DNA of 64,000 nt from Phymorhynchus buccinoides (Eukaryota > Mollusca > Gastropoda > Neogastropoda > Raphitomidae): positions 37,521,648 to 37,585,647 of the forward strand of contig CM065680.1 in the NCBI GenBank assembly GCA_017654935.2, given 5' to 3'. A model generated the notes under the pieces. It searched no databases, was not told the origin of the DNA, and saw nothing but the letters and a program-made list of their open reading frames with translations. Shown here in pieces: positions 11,320 to 21,904 of the stretch (the stretch's first letter is position 1; every line of letters starts with the position of its first letter). The position numbers and the translations under genes are program-made.

Positions 11320-11545
11320 CAGTTACTGTCTGTATGGGGTGGTTGGGGTGGGGGTGGTAGGGGGTGGACGGTGCAGGTGTGTTTGCGTGCATGTGTGTGT
11401 GTGCGTGCGTGCATGCATGCATGCAAGTATGCGTGTGTGCATTTGTACGTGCGTGTATACATGTGTGTGTGTGTGCGTGTGCGTGCATGCATGTGTGCGT
11501 GCATGCATGCATGCAAGTATGCGTGTGTGAGCATGTGTGTGCATA
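11320..11545. repeat. Compound (TG)n / TGCATGCA low-complexity tract
   Basis: Runs of GTGTGT alternate with GCATGCATGCATGC in two related blocks (about 11396-11445 and 11480-11525). Long apparent ORFs here are composition artefacts. Confidence 0.9.
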
Positions 11546-11998
11546 TCTTCCTGTATTTCTCAGTGTTGTCCGTGTATGTGTCTGTGAATGCACACTTGTG
11601 GGTCCGTGCATACAAGGATGCCAGCAAACAAAACAACTATAAAGAGCTCCAGATACACACTGCTACCCAAGCAAGGTCAAAACCTTGTCTAAAGTCTCCA
11701 ACATGTCTTTGTTCCACAATGACAAATCCAAAATTAATCCCCAAATTTTTTTCATGATAGATCTTTCACAAACTTAAATCTAACCTTCACCTGATGCAAC
11801 CAGGGAACAAAAACAGAATAAGTAAAATTACTGAAACCTTAAGAAACATGCTCAATACATGTTGTAGCAAATTTCATTCACCATCAATTTTGTCGCATTT
11901 ATATGGAGCAACAGGCAGGAAACTGAAATCATTGCACTGCTTAACATAAACAAATAAGGAAAATAGGCACTTGTTTAACCAGATGGAGGCAGATATAC

Positions 11999-12151
11999 CT
12001 TTCAAAAGTACTGGTAGTTCCTATGGCTTGTACCCACGTGTCGTCATATCCGGCCACAAGGAGCGCCATATTATGGGAGACCGCCATCTTAGTCAGTAAC
12101 TTTGTTTGAAAAATGCCAGATCGATGCTGCGTATTTGGCTGTTCCAATTCG
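11999..12151 (-). CDS. Doubtful exon of the minus-strand gene
   Basis: An open stretch bounded by a possible acceptor (TTTAG) and a GTATAT donor reads ELEQPNTQHRSGIFQ and later AGYDDTWVQAIGTTSTFE. It leaves phase 2, which does not fit exon D without an intervening exon. It contains AAGATGGCGG, typical of animal promoter/first-exon elements bound by YY1, so it may be a non-coding or alternative 5' segment instead. Confidence 0.3.
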
Positions 12152-12309
12152 AAACTTATCTAAACTGTATTTATAACATCTGGATGTTTTCTTTACACAT
12201 TTAGATAACATTTTCACTTTGTTTACACACAAATAAGGACTAAGATGGCGACACTTCCGTTGGAAGGGTCGAGATGCGCTTGCAGGTGGGGGGGAGCCAT
12301 TTCACTTCA

Positions 12310-12359
12310 CCCTTGATATGTACATGATCCTTTATACTTGTAGAGGAACCTTCAATTAA
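12310..12359 (-). CDS. Doubtful small exon of the minus-strand gene
   Basis: A strong-looking acceptor (CTGTTTTTGTCAG) precedes an open stretch beginning LIEGSSTSIKDHVHIK. The only nearby donors (GTGAAG, GTATAA) are weak and the phases do not clearly fit a neighbour. The right boundary is approximate. Confidence 0.3.
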
Positions 12360-12478
12360 CTGACAAAAACAGCATGTGACAATAAAGGGGGGGGAATATA
12401 AAATATAGGTGGTATCTTTAATTCTTTTCATTATCAACTGTTGAAATAAAACGAAAAGGAACAGTGTCATGCTCTTAC

Positions 12479-12532
12479 CTCCCAGTCTGATTCAACGACG
12501 ACGGGAGAGGATCTCCCGCTGATGTCAGACAT
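12479..12532 (-). CDS. Putative first coding exon of the minus-strand gene
   Basis: ATG at 12532 opens an 18-codon frame MSDISGRSSPVVVESDWE that ends exactly at a consensus donor GTAAGA in phase 0. The Ser-rich, acidic composition fits an unstructured N-terminus. The phase would fit exon D directly. The start is chosen because it is the first ATG in frame before a good donor; an upstream non-coding exon cannot be excluded. A transposon begins about 90 bp upstream. Confidence 0.55.
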
Positions 12533-12619
12533 GATGGAATCTGGCCTTTTTAATGCATCTGAAACATCAAGGCCAAGAGCAATCCTCAGCAAAAACACTT
12601 TGTGCATAAAATAAATACA

Positions 12620-13650
12620 AAGTCGACCCCCTCACGAACGGCCCTCTGATTTACGACCTCCCCTCTTTTACGACTGAAATATGAATGACGGATCGTTTTT
12701 CTTCTAAACTTGCCTCCTCATTTACGACTCCCCCTCTAACGCGTTTTACGACCGTAAATCTTGTTGATTTTACGACCGATGCAACACATTCTGACCTTCT
12801 CGCACTCAGTTCGAGCCGACGCACAGCTGGGGTACTACTGTTGTTAGGTCAATCTCGGTAAAAACGAACCGTTCTCACGCCGAAATTGAAGAATTTAATC
12901 AGCGATATCACGATCTGACCACTAAATGTCACCACTTTTATGCACATGTGTCATCACTGAGCAGTTTATGATCAAAGTTTGAACTGAAACAGTCGCGATC
13001 GTGTCGATCTTTACGAACTCTGTGCACACGTAGGCCTAAATGCGAAGTCAACTCCCAAGTTGAAACTAGGTGATCGGTCACACTCCATAAGTTGGAACTC
13101 AGTGAATGGTCTCACTTTGTAAAAAATAAGTTGAAAAGCAGCTCCTTTCCGTTATCAAATTGATAAATCGGCGTTAGTGCGTGCACTGAAACACTCACTG
13201 AATGCAAACAACTCACAAAATCCGATAAATGAAAGCAGCTGGCGCATTAGCGTTTGCCGTGATTTCGTATTTGCGGTGTGTGCGGCGCCATTTTGTCAGC
13301 CGAGTTGTATGCGCGGTAAAAGTTCCGTGTGTGCGAACTGTGACTGAAAATGAACTGCCAGAGCGTAAAATGGCGAAAATTAGGTCTGCACTGCTGTTAT
13401 GTGTAGTTTGTGTGTGAGTGCAACACGGGCCGTCGAGCACACTTTCTGTTTTCGCTCGTTTTCGTATATTCGCTAGACCGCGGATGTTTCATTCAAGAAT
13501 GACGGAGAAAGCATGTTTTTGTTTTAGTGTATGCATGTGCTGTAGTGAGTCACTGAGTGCATTGTTTTGGTCACCCCTGATTTAAGACCCCCCTCTTTTA
13601 CGACCGATTTTTCGCGATTTTTTGAAAGTCTTAAAAGAGGGGGTCGACTG
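12620..13650. mobile_element. ~1-kb TIR element with AGTCGACCCCCTC ends
   Basis: The left end AAGTCGACCCCCTC and right end GAGGGGGTCGACTG are inverted. Both ends continue with related 'ttttacgac' repeats (TTTACGACC / TCGTAAAAGAGGG). CAGT-type ends resemble pogo/Tigger-like elements (inference). No transposase frame was seen; the GC-rich interior at 13230-13440 has short open frames only. Confidence 0.75.
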
Positions 13651-13918
13651 TGTGTACATTGACTCTGATGGAGATCAAACATTTCTTTGGTCATCGACAT
13701 CCTTTAACAATACACCATTACTCCCCTCTTCCACCACCATATCTGTCCTCGTGCCACCCCTCCTTCGCTTCAAGCCCAAACACATAAAAATAGAGGGGAA
13801 ATGATAGAGGATAAACAATTTGATCTGGCAACATCATAAAAGAAGGAACATCCATCCACATGGATGCACAAACCTGAAAAGAAAACACACACACACGCAC
13901 ACATACACACACATGGAG

Positions 13919-13980
<62 letters not shown>

Positions 13981-14110
13981 GCACACATGCACACATACAC
14001 ACACATGGAGAGAAGCACACAAACACACACACACATACGCGTTTACCTAACGTTGTGGAGTACAGCTGATTTGTGTGTGTGTGTGTGTGTTTATGTGTGT
14101 GTGTGTGTTT
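13651..14110. repeat. (AC)n / (TG)n microsatellite block
   Basis: (AC)n with GC interruptions from about 13885 to 14036, then (GT)n from about 14073 to 14108. Apparent ORFs of Cys/Val or His/Thr repeats are composition artefacts. 13651-13880 holds nothing recognisable. Confidence 0.85.
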
Positions 14111-14391
14111 ACCGTAGGTTATGCAGTAACACACTGTACCCAACACCCATTTTGTGGAGTAACATTTTTTTCATGGAGTAACTTTTTCCATTACTACACA
14201 AAGCTCACATGCGAGCAACCTCACAGTGGTCTTCTGAGGTATGTTAGATATTTATTTCAGGGTAACGAGGACAGACTCTGGACGCTGTTTATGAGGTTAG
14301 CGTTGTGGAGTCATGGAAAAAGTTACTCCATAAAAAAAGTTACTCCACACCGTCGGTGTTGGGTAGTTTTTACTCCATAACCTACGGTAGA
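14111..14391. mobile_element. ~280-bp MITE with TACCGTAGGTTATG ends
   Basis: Left TTACCGTAGGTTATGCAGTA and right CTCCATAACCTACGGTAGA are inverted, and a second inverted block (ACCCAACACC / GGTGTTGGGT) lies just inside. The TA flanks are included. It sits between a (GT)n and an (AC)n tract. Confidence 0.82.
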
Positions 14392-14899
14392 CAGACAGAC
14401 ACACACACACACACACACACACGCACTTACAAGTATTAACACACACGAACATGCGCGCGCCCGCATGTGTGCATGCACACACCAAGAATACAGAAGCAAA
14501 ACTCTCATTCCCATTCTAAATTACTCACATCCTCAGAGAACACTCAGAGAACATAGTTTTAAAAGAAACCCAAAATTGTGATAAAATATTTATAAAAAAC
14601 TGAAATGCACAAACACTGTGAATAAAACATAATGAGCAAACTTTACAATGAACTGCAAAACTTCTACCGTAAAACACAGCAGATGATTCCTGCCTCAATG
14701 CTTTTAAGATTTAGATCTCAAGTGTGCAGACTTGCGCAGCCAAACGATTATAAACTGAAGTTACTGTGCATTTAGAAGTCACTGCATCAGCCTAAATTTG
14801 TGGGGCTCAAGAACCTCAGCAGGCAGAACTCTACACTCAACATAATCCTGGTAATCCTATAATTATGGACTTTACCCCGATGGGTGACACTACACTACT

Positions 14900-15003
14900 A
14901 GTGTGTCTGGACTTTTCCCACCCGGGCTTTTCCCACCGGACTTTTCCCACCCAAACTTTCCCAGCTTGTCTTTTCCCACCCGGACTTTTTACACCCAATC
15001 ATG

Positions 15004-15049
<46 letters not shown>

Positions 15050-15335
15050 CCTCTCTACCCAACGCCAGCAGTCCTCAAATCCATTTGGCCAAGAGAGTGG
15101 GGATGCATACTGGGCAAGGCATCTCCACTATAAATAAAGTCTAGCTCAACCCGCCGGAATAGTAACTGCCACCTCTGCTATCTGGCAGTTATGGTCGGAA
15201 ATGACTGACTGGCATACAAAAAATAGATGTCATGCATGTACGGTTGAGTGTAAAAAGACTGGATGGGAAAAGACCTGGGGTGGGAAAAGTCTGGTGCGAA
15301 AAGCCTGGGTGACAAAAGTCTGGTACTCCACTACC
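14900..15335. mobile_element. Inverted 'cttttcccacc' repeat element
   Basis: The left side has five spaced copies of GACTTTTCCCACC-like units (14911-15000). The right side has their complements (GGGAAAAGACC, GGGAAAAGTCTGG; 15250-15335). Between them are a (TC)n tract at 15007-15050 and the dispersed 'agagagtgggg' block (15060-15215). It may be an inverted-repeat element that captured another repeat. Confidence 0.55.
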
Positions 15336-16150
15336 AGATCCGATTCCATTCCCTGAAAGGCACTTGAACTGATAACCGTAATGTTAGTTTCTCACAAATC
15401 TGTTGGTGAATGATATTGTGCATAAAGATACACATTTTGAGGCCCCAATTTCTGCCTGAAAAAGTTTTCTTGAAAATGACAAGGAACAACTTCAACAAGC
15501 GTCATTTGACCAATAACTTAAGCATACAATATAAGACCCACATCCTATTTATAACACGTCTTCCACATCCTACTCAGAATAATGCATCACTCATATCCTA
15601 TTCAGAGCAATACAAGACTCACAACCTGTTCAAAACATAACTACACAATATAACACTATATTTATAGATCTTCATGCAGACCACTGTCTAAATCCACATC
15701 AGCAAGCCTAAATTTGGATTTTTTTAGCCATGTACCTTTAAAATATTTGCATGACATGATTATGCTAAACCCTTTTAAAATACGGAAGAGTAGGTCTGCA
15801 TGCTGCTTTTTGTTGAGTAAAGAACATGCACAAAAAGAACACTTGTCAGCCCCATCGAAATTAGAAGAAATGTTCCATGGGTGTCCCAAGGGACCGAGAG
15901 GACGTTAAGCCCTATAGATTGACACTTGTCAGTCATGTCATGTTTAGATAAGGTCAAATCTTCATATCTACCTTGATAGTGAGGTTGAAAACTGTTCACA
16001 TGTATATGATAAAGCAAGCATCTTGTCAAGCTAATCTCAAACAAGCAGTTGGAACACACACAAACTGTTTGTAGTCCTATAACTGACCTCTGCTGGTGGG
16101 CTAAATGAGCATGATGATGTGTATATGCATAGTGTATATGATAACATGCG
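15336..16150. other. No gene recognised
   Basis: AT-rich sequence with a local imperfect tandem repeat at about 15525-15650 (units like 'cacatcctattcagaacaatac'). At 15866-15905 a short block ending GACCGAGAGGACGTTAA matches part of the repeat at 41330-41480 and 56833-56960. Confidence 0.45.
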
Positions 16151-16162
16151 CATAGGATATAT

Positions 16163-16173
16163 AAGTGTGTGTG

Positions 16174-16204
<31 letters not shown>

Positions 16205-16310
16205 TTGTGCGTGTGTGCGTGTTTGTGCGCGTGCGCGTGTGTGCGCGCGCGTGCGTGCGTGCGCGCGCGTGTGTGTGTGTGTGTGTGCGTGCGCATGTGT
16301 GCGTGTAACT
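16163..16310. repeat. (GT)n / (GC) compound microsatellite
   Basis: (GT)n with GCGCGC and GCGTGC interruptions. The alternating purine-pyrimidine character could favour Z-DNA (inference). Confidence 0.92.
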
Positions 16311-16534
16311 TAAGTGTACAAGTTAATGGTTGCATACATGTGTATCATATGTCGCTTAGCATACAAATGTGTTCAGGGGAAGTTGTTCAGGGGGGGTATG
16401 AAAAGATGGATAAATGCGCAAAGGTTTATAACTGGCCACAGGTAAAAGACTCATCTTGACATGACAAAACTAAGCCAGCCTGGCAGCCAACAGGTAGGAA
16501 CGACGGAATTAGGTCAAGGTCAGGTCAGGTATTT

Positions 16535-17003
16535 GGACGACCAGGCCTTGCAGCCTCTCAATGCGTCCTTCCTTTTGGTTAGTTTGGCAATTGCTGTGGC
16601 GGTTTTTAGCATCCATTTTGATGCACTAATCATGGATGTACTTTAACAGGGCAATTTTTGGATCACTGTCTAGGAGGTTTTTGAATTTGTTAGTATCTGA
16701 GGCCAGTTTAGTATGTGCAGGGAGGTTGTTCCAATATTGGGTGACTGTTAGAAAAAAAGTTTTTTCTAATGTTAGTTCTGCTGTACCTGGTTAGGATCTT
16801 AAGTTCACTATTACGGGTTCTAATTTCGTTAGACAAGTGAAACAAGCCTTTGTTAGTATTGTCAGTGCCTTGAAGAATCTTGTAAGCATTTATCAAATCT
16901 CCCCTTAGTCTTCTGTATTTTAAAGATGGCAAGTCTAATTTACTTAGCCTGTCCTCATAATCCAAATTTTTCATGGATTTTATCAGTTTGGTCAAGCCGC
17001 AGC
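16535..17003 (-). pseudogene. CR1/L2-like LINE ORF2 C-terminal fragment
   Basis: The minus strand reads NLDYEDRLSKLDLPSLKYRR followed by LRGDLINAYKILQGTD and RTNIRKNFFSN. The 'ERL..L.LPSLKYRRLRGD.I..YKIL.G.D' pattern followed by 'R....R.NVRKNFFS.R' is characteristic of the C-terminus of CR1/L2-type non-LTR retrotransposon proteins. The last part needs a frameshift to continue to a stop, so it is a dead 5'-truncated copy. Confidence 0.8.
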
Positions 17004-17497
17004 GATTTTTCTCGTTGAAAATCCGAACCGCGATTTTGGCTATGTGCCAAACGGTCAGGTTAATTATGCTTTTCGTCCTCTCGGCCGAAGCCATATGGGA
17101 CATTACGTTCTACTTTGAGTTATTTGGAAGTGGGGGGAAGGGGAGGAGAAAAAAGATGTTTTATTTTACTTTAGATATTTGTTTTACTATTTATAATTGT
17201 TTATCTCTTGAATAAAGGTCAAGTAGACGGTCACTTCCTTTGCTTGTTTTTATTGGTGGTTATTCTTGGCGCTGACCATCCGAGTTTCTTTCTTTCGGGA
17301 AGCAGACACCTACTCGGTCATTCGGGAACGATCTTTTTTTTACGCTAAGATGGCCGATCGCGAGAGACAAGCGATCCAATATTTGGGTCCAATTCATTCG
17401 TTTATCATTTCTGAACGGTAATTATATAATTCTTTAAAACAAATGCGCAGTTACATTTAATTATTTTTCTACAAGTACACCAAATCCTACATAGTAG

Positions 17498-17533
17498 GAT
17501 GGGCGCTATATAAATTGTCCTCATTATTATTAT
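17498..17533 (+). mobile_element. LINE/SINE tail with ATT repeats, adjacent to the DIRS end
   Basis: GGGCGCTATATAAATTG followed by ATT repeats is the same tail type as at 6440-6500 and 37019-37070. The right side of the DIRS element (28411-28437) is also ATT repeats. Confidence 0.55.
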
Positions 17534-17577
17534 GTGTATACCTCTTCCCATCAGCACACTCAATATAATTCCAGTTA
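17533..17577. repeat. Degenerate extra copy of the DIRS terminal repeat
   Basis: TGTGTATACCTCTTCCCATC and following bases match, in the opposite orientation, the left terminal repeat at 17621-17675. Together they form a palindrome at this end. Confidence 0.65.
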
Positions 17578-17620
17578 AACATTGACTTCAGGTAAGCCTC
17601 GTTTAACTTTATAATTATAT

Positions 17621-17675
17621 ATCGTATGCTGATTGGTCAGAGGTATACACACTCTGACCAAGTGAAAACGTGAGA
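17621..17675 (+). repeat. DIRS left terminal inverted repeat
   Basis: Contains GATTGGTCAGAGGTATACAC and ends ACGTGAGA. It pairs with 28347-28400. Confidence 0.9.
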
Positions 17676-17755
17676 CTTCAGAGTCGGGGACCACATGTAT
17701 TTAATATACAAACATATACGTGCTCACACTTTTTGTCATAGCTCACCTTGCTAAC

Positions 17756-19000
17756 TTATTTCGAAGTGGTTTTGCCAACAAAGCTGTCCAAGACTAATTG
17801 ATTCAAGGACCTCCTTTGTTCTTTTGCACTCTCCTCTCTGCTGCTTTGCACAGTTTTGTGGTAGAATCTACTGAAAGTGCTTGCATTTGACCAGCCAGCG
17901 GCCTTGAGGACACAGTCTGCTTATCATTGCTGTGGTGCTTGCGCTTCTAGTTGAATGAGGAGTGAATTTTGCTGTGTCCACACCAGCAACGCATAATACG
18001 GTTTTAATCCATCTAGAAATGGTGTCCCAGGACACCGCCCTGTATGGTCTCACACAAGTGATAAAAAGTTGTTTTCCAACTCTTCAGTCCTGTCTATGTA
18101 CAGTTTCAGATGATGAACAATGCATAGTTTTTTGTTCTCAAAAGCTTCTATTTCCAGTGGCCTGACATGGACACCTGGTCTGGATTGTTTAAGTAGTGAA
18201 CTATATACAACCACACATTTAGTATTGTACATTTTTACATCGTCTATGGTCAGTTGGTGGATTGTCTGCCCTCTCTGACCTGACAACAACGCAAGGAGCA
18301 TGACTGTTCTGTAAGTGAGTCTTTGCAAAGTCAATTGTTCTGCATATGGCCACTGCTCAAGCGTGTTTAGAACAATATCTACATCCCATGTTTCACTGTA
18401 TTTTGGTAGTGCTGGTCTATTTTGAAACACACCTTTTACCACTCTACAAACAACAGGGTGGTTGCCAATAGAGTCAGAGTCTTTGGGGTTCAGAAACGCA
18501 GCGATAGCACTTCTAGCAAGATTAACCGTACTATAGCTAGCACCGTCTGAGTACAGTTTTGTGAAGAAATTAGAGACATGCACATAGTTAGGGTTTGTGA
18601 TTTCATTTTCTCTTACAAATTCAAGCCATTTATTAATGTATGTGTTGTACGACTTTTGAGTATTAGGCCTCCATGAGTTTAAGACTAGATTGGTGCATTC
18701 TGTGGTCAATCCTGCTTTCATGAGCACTGGCCTGAGACTTTGCAGACCAGCAGATCCAGTCGGCGTTTCTGAAGAAGTGGGTGGATCATTGTGGGGTGGC
18801 TTGGAAGATGAAGAAGCCTGTGACGACCCGCAAGTTTCACAGGACGGTTGCACATGAGGCGTTCTATCACGGGGTACCAGGGTTGTGTTGGCCAATCTGG
18901 AACTACCAGGATCCCCGTGGCTTTTTCCCATTGAATTTTCTGTGCCACCCGACTGATGATGCTGAAAGGTGGGAAAGCATAGAAATTTAAGTCTTTCCAA
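17756..19000 (-). pseudogene. DIRS tyrosine recombinase (YR), frameshifted
   Basis: This enzyme would join the circular DNA copy of the element into the genome by cutting with a tyrosine. The N-terminal part is Ser/Pro-rich. The core-binding region includes NLVLNSWRPNTQKSYNTY. The catalytic set is visible in pieces: Arg at 18272-18274 (LLSGQRGQT), His and Arg of the H-x-x-R box at 17955 and 17946 (TPHSTR), and Tyr at 17861-17863 (FSRFYHKT). Two frameshifts split it. Near 18052 a GT appears duplicated (GTGTGAGA). Near 17905 the reading must shift again to reach the tyrosine and the stop at 17756. The frame overlaps the end of the RT/RNase H/methyltransferase ORF, as is usual for DIRS. Confidence 0.9.
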
Positions 19001-19647
19001 GAGAGTGAAAATGCATCAATTGCTTCTGCTTCGGGATCTGGTCTGTAAGAAACAAATCTCTTCATCTGATGGTTAGTCCTGGATGCAAATAGATCAATTT
19101 CTGGTGATACCTGCAAGCGTTGGCAAGCATCCTGTAAGGCTGCCTCATCCAATTTCCATTCTGCGTCCAGGTTGGTGCGTCTGGATTCTTTGTCAGCTTC
19201 AGTGTTCAAAACACCCGGAATATGAGCAGCACTCAACCACACATTATGCCTCACACACCATGCCCAAATGGCTCCTGTAATGTCATTGCAAGCATCAGAG
19301 TGGCTTGTACCCATTTTGTTTATACAGCTCACTGCGGTGGTGTTGTCAATCATGAGTCTGACATGCTTATTGCTCACAGTGCTCTGAAAACATTTCAAGG
19401 CAAACAACACTGCTTTCAGTTCTAAGTAATTTCTGTGAAAGTCGGTTTCACCAACCAACCACTCTCCGCCCGAAGATACGCCTTTGCAGTGACAGCCCCA
19501 TCCTGTAAGGCTAGCATCTGTTGTGACCACAATGTCGGGTTCACCTTTGCAAATGTCATTTTCTGCCGTTCCAATGTTCCCGATCCACCATTGTAGCTCT
19601 GAAAGGCTATCTGCCAGTATCTGGTGATAAGAGCATGAACTGATCAA
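18718..19647 (-). pseudogene. DIRS RNase H and Dam-like methyltransferase domains
   Basis: The RNase H part shows the acidic residues in order: TTDASLTGWG (D), YLELKAVLFAL (E), MIDNTTAVS (D) and NTEADKESR (D). The methyltransferase-like part follows from about 19105 (EIDLFASRTN, YAFPPFSII, WPTQPWYPVI), a domain typical of DIRS polyproteins, though its function in the cycle is not established. It is in a different frame from the reverse transcriptase upstream, implying a frameshift between about 19610 and 19647. It stops at 18718 and overlaps the recombinase frame by about 280 bases. Confidence 0.9.
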
Positions 19648-20464
19648 AATCTCCTCTACTCTTTTTCAAAGCTGCAGTTTTTTCTTTTTCTAGCTGGCGG
19701 TAGTGAAGTGGTCCAAATTTGACTGCCGGAAAGCTGGCCACCATTTTCCCAATGACTCGGGCCAGTTCTCTGATCTTGCATTTATTTCTCCTTAGAAGCT
19801 TCTTGCAATCATTCTGCAAGCCTGTCTTCCTTTCCTCAGTGAGTCTCACCTTCATATCCACTGAGTCAATTATTACACCTAGATACTGGATTTTTGTACT
19901 TGGTTCAAATACTGATTTTGTTGGATGCACAATGAACCCCAGCTTTTGAAAAAGAGTAGCGGTGTCAATGACATTCTGCATGCAGGCTTCTCTTGTAGCC
20001 CCTACCAGCAATGAATCATCTAAAAAAGATGTTGATATGTGGCCCTCCTTTCTGAGCCAAGCGAACACTGGTTTCAACAGTTTGGTGAACCACCGAGGCC
20101 CCGGAGCTAGTCCGTTTGGTAGTACATTGTATTCAAAACGTTGGTCTTTCCACACAAACCTCAGGAATTTTTTGTGTTCCTCATGAATGGGCACTGAATA
20201 GTATGCATCTTTAAGATCTATTGATGCCATGAAACAGTTCTTATGAATAAGAGTCAGAGCTGTATTGAGTGTTTCCATTTTAAAATGGTGGTAACAAACT
20301 TCTGAGTTGAGTCTACTTAGATTCAGAATCATACGATGTGTTCCATCTTTCTTGCTTCTAGTAAACACATGGGAGAGTACTTCGCCTTCAGTGTGACTAC
20401 ATTGGGAGATGACACGCTTTGAAATGAGTTTTTTTGACTTCTGAGTCAATAATCTGGCATTCAC
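19607..20464 (-). pseudogene. DIRS reverse transcriptase
   Basis: A clear RT palm: RMILNLSRLN, then MASIDLKDAYYSVPIHEEHK, LPNGLAPGPRWFTKLLKPV and the active-site box FLDDSLLVG (xxDD form with LDD), followed by KLGFIVHPTKS and IQYLGVIID. It copies the element's RNA into DNA. It is separated from the start of its own ORF (20397-20744) by a +1 base in a run of seven A (minus strand) at about 20430-20437. Six A would restore one frame. It is also separated from RNase H by a second shift near 19630. Confidence 0.93.
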
Positions 20465-20744
20465 TAGGACTGACAGCTGGCGTTTTGTTAGAAGACAAGT
20501 TACTAAGAGTTCCTACAGGACAATTTATCTCTATCTTGGCTTCTTGAATCATTTGCAAAATCTCAGAATCAGACGAAATCTGTGCCCATTCATGATGAAA
20601 AAACATCAGCCTTCCTGCCACAAAACTATCCACATCAGCCTCAAAAGATCGTATCAAGCTTCTCACCTTTTCATCTAGTGATAGGGAGACCAGCGGGAGT
20701 TGTGGCCCTTGTAGTGGCCTCGCCAACGTTTGTGATGCCCCCAC
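20397..20744 (-). pseudogene. DIRS ORF2 N-terminal segment, upstream of RT
   Basis: An open frame overlapping the 3' end of gag in another frame. It includes DEKVRSLIRSFEADVDSFVA and FFHHEWAQISSDSEILQMIQ and then ends just after the A-run frameshift where the RT frame should continue. Overlap of ORF2 with gag is the usual DIRS arrangement. Confidence 0.8.
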
Positions 20745-21031
20745 TGCTGCCGTTTGTAGTGGGGAAACCCCCGAATTTTCCCTAAAAAAACGCCACGCCG
20801 GCTGGACCCACTTTCGCTTTGTGCAGAGCCGTGGGCTTGATTTCCGCCTTGGGGTCGGTATGGCTTCTCTGGCTGGGTACAGCTCGCTGCTATCTGTTCA
20901 GCTTCTTTGATCTCTTTGAGCGAAATGCCTAGATCATCCCCAAAGAGCTGTGACGTGATGGGGACCGATTCGTCACAAAGTTTTGGTTTGCTGAGATACG
21001 GTCGAAGAGCATGGCGACGGCGGAAGGATAT
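20675..21031 (-). pseudogene. DIRS gag, C-terminal part (cut off by LTR insertion)
   Basis: Reading minus from the insertion boundary, the frame is open to a stop at 20675. It contains a typical DIRS gag segment (PITSQLFGDDLGISLKEIKE) followed by a basic tail rich in Arg, His, Lys and Gly. It lies in the same frame as the N-terminal part at 27269-28109 once the insertion and one target-site copy (ATAT, 21028-21031) are disregarded. Counted that way the whole gag would be about 398 codons. Confidence 0.85.
21028..21031. repeat. Target-site duplication ATAT (left)
   Basis: Pairs with ATAT at 27269-27272. Both directly abut the LTR ends. Confidence 0.8.
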
Positions 21032-21308
21032 TTTAGTGAATCCCTACTCTTAACCTCCCCCTACCCTCCCATCCCAACCCCCGCTTCTATCTACATCGCC
21101 TTACATCCTCACCTCGCACCCTCGTCGTGGCCACCTCTTCAGTTCGTCCCCATCTTGCCGCCCGGTCCGGTCTTCTCTCGCGTCTCTCAGCCTCCCCCAA
21201 GCCTCATTCCCGCCTCTCATTCTCTCTCGCGTCATTCATACATGCACGCGCACCCATTCTCGCCCTGCCCCCTATCCTACAAATTACCCCCCTTTGACCC
21301 TTACCACA
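21032..21308 (-). repeat. 3' LTR of the nested LTR element
   Basis: 277 bp. On the minus strand it begins TGTGGTAAGGG and ends TTCACTAAA. It appears identical base for base to 26992-27268 (constant offset of 5960), which indicates a very recent insertion. A purine tract (minus AAAGGGGGGAGAG, about 21309-21321) lies directly before it, as expected for a polypurine tract. Confidence 0.92.
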
Positions 21309-21904
21309 CTCTCCCCCCTTTACTTTTTAAGCCCCCCCCCCCCCTCCTGTCCAAATAATGGACTTCCTGTTGCACTCTACATTTTTACACAAAAACATTA
21401 CATTTATGAACCGCACTCAATTTCTTTAACAATGACTAAACAATAATCAACATCCACTAAACTCGCAACTAAAAAACTCAAACAGGTTCAATTATAAAAT
21501 GAAAACGCCAACTCAGAATTTAAATAAAACATAAAAATTCAAAGCACCATCTTGTTCCTTCAAATATTCTTTCAGCCACCAATTCCAAACCAAAAACTTC
21601 ACACAAAAACTCAACACCAGCTTTCCTCTCTTCTCATCCTATTCCTCCCCTTCCATATTTTTTGGTTCCCCTCCCCCTTTTCCTCTCTCCCAGTTCCACA
21701 CTCATTGTTGCAATCAAATGTAAATAACATCAACATAATATAAAAAATTAACAGTAACCAACTCAACATAAACTTCAAAGCATCATGTATGTAATGATGT
21801 AACACAAAGACTCCATTCTAATAGTATAACCCCCTGTATCAGTCCCCTACATAACCCCATAATGTCCCTTCCAAATTATAACTACCCGTAAAAGTAAAAT
21901 CCAC

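Noticed and set aside
11084..11757. Several frames of His/Thr or Cys/Val repeats
   Set aside because: Produced by (TG)n and TGCATGCA tracts. Only the segment 11144-11284 has coding character and splice sites.
13213..13440. Possible small gene in GC-rich DNA with 'gcggcgccattttg'
   Set aside because: Lies inside the ~1-kb TIR element. No recognisable protein and no splice context.
13718..14181. Cys/Val and His/Thr frames
   Set aside because: Artefacts of (AC)n and (GT)n microsatellites.
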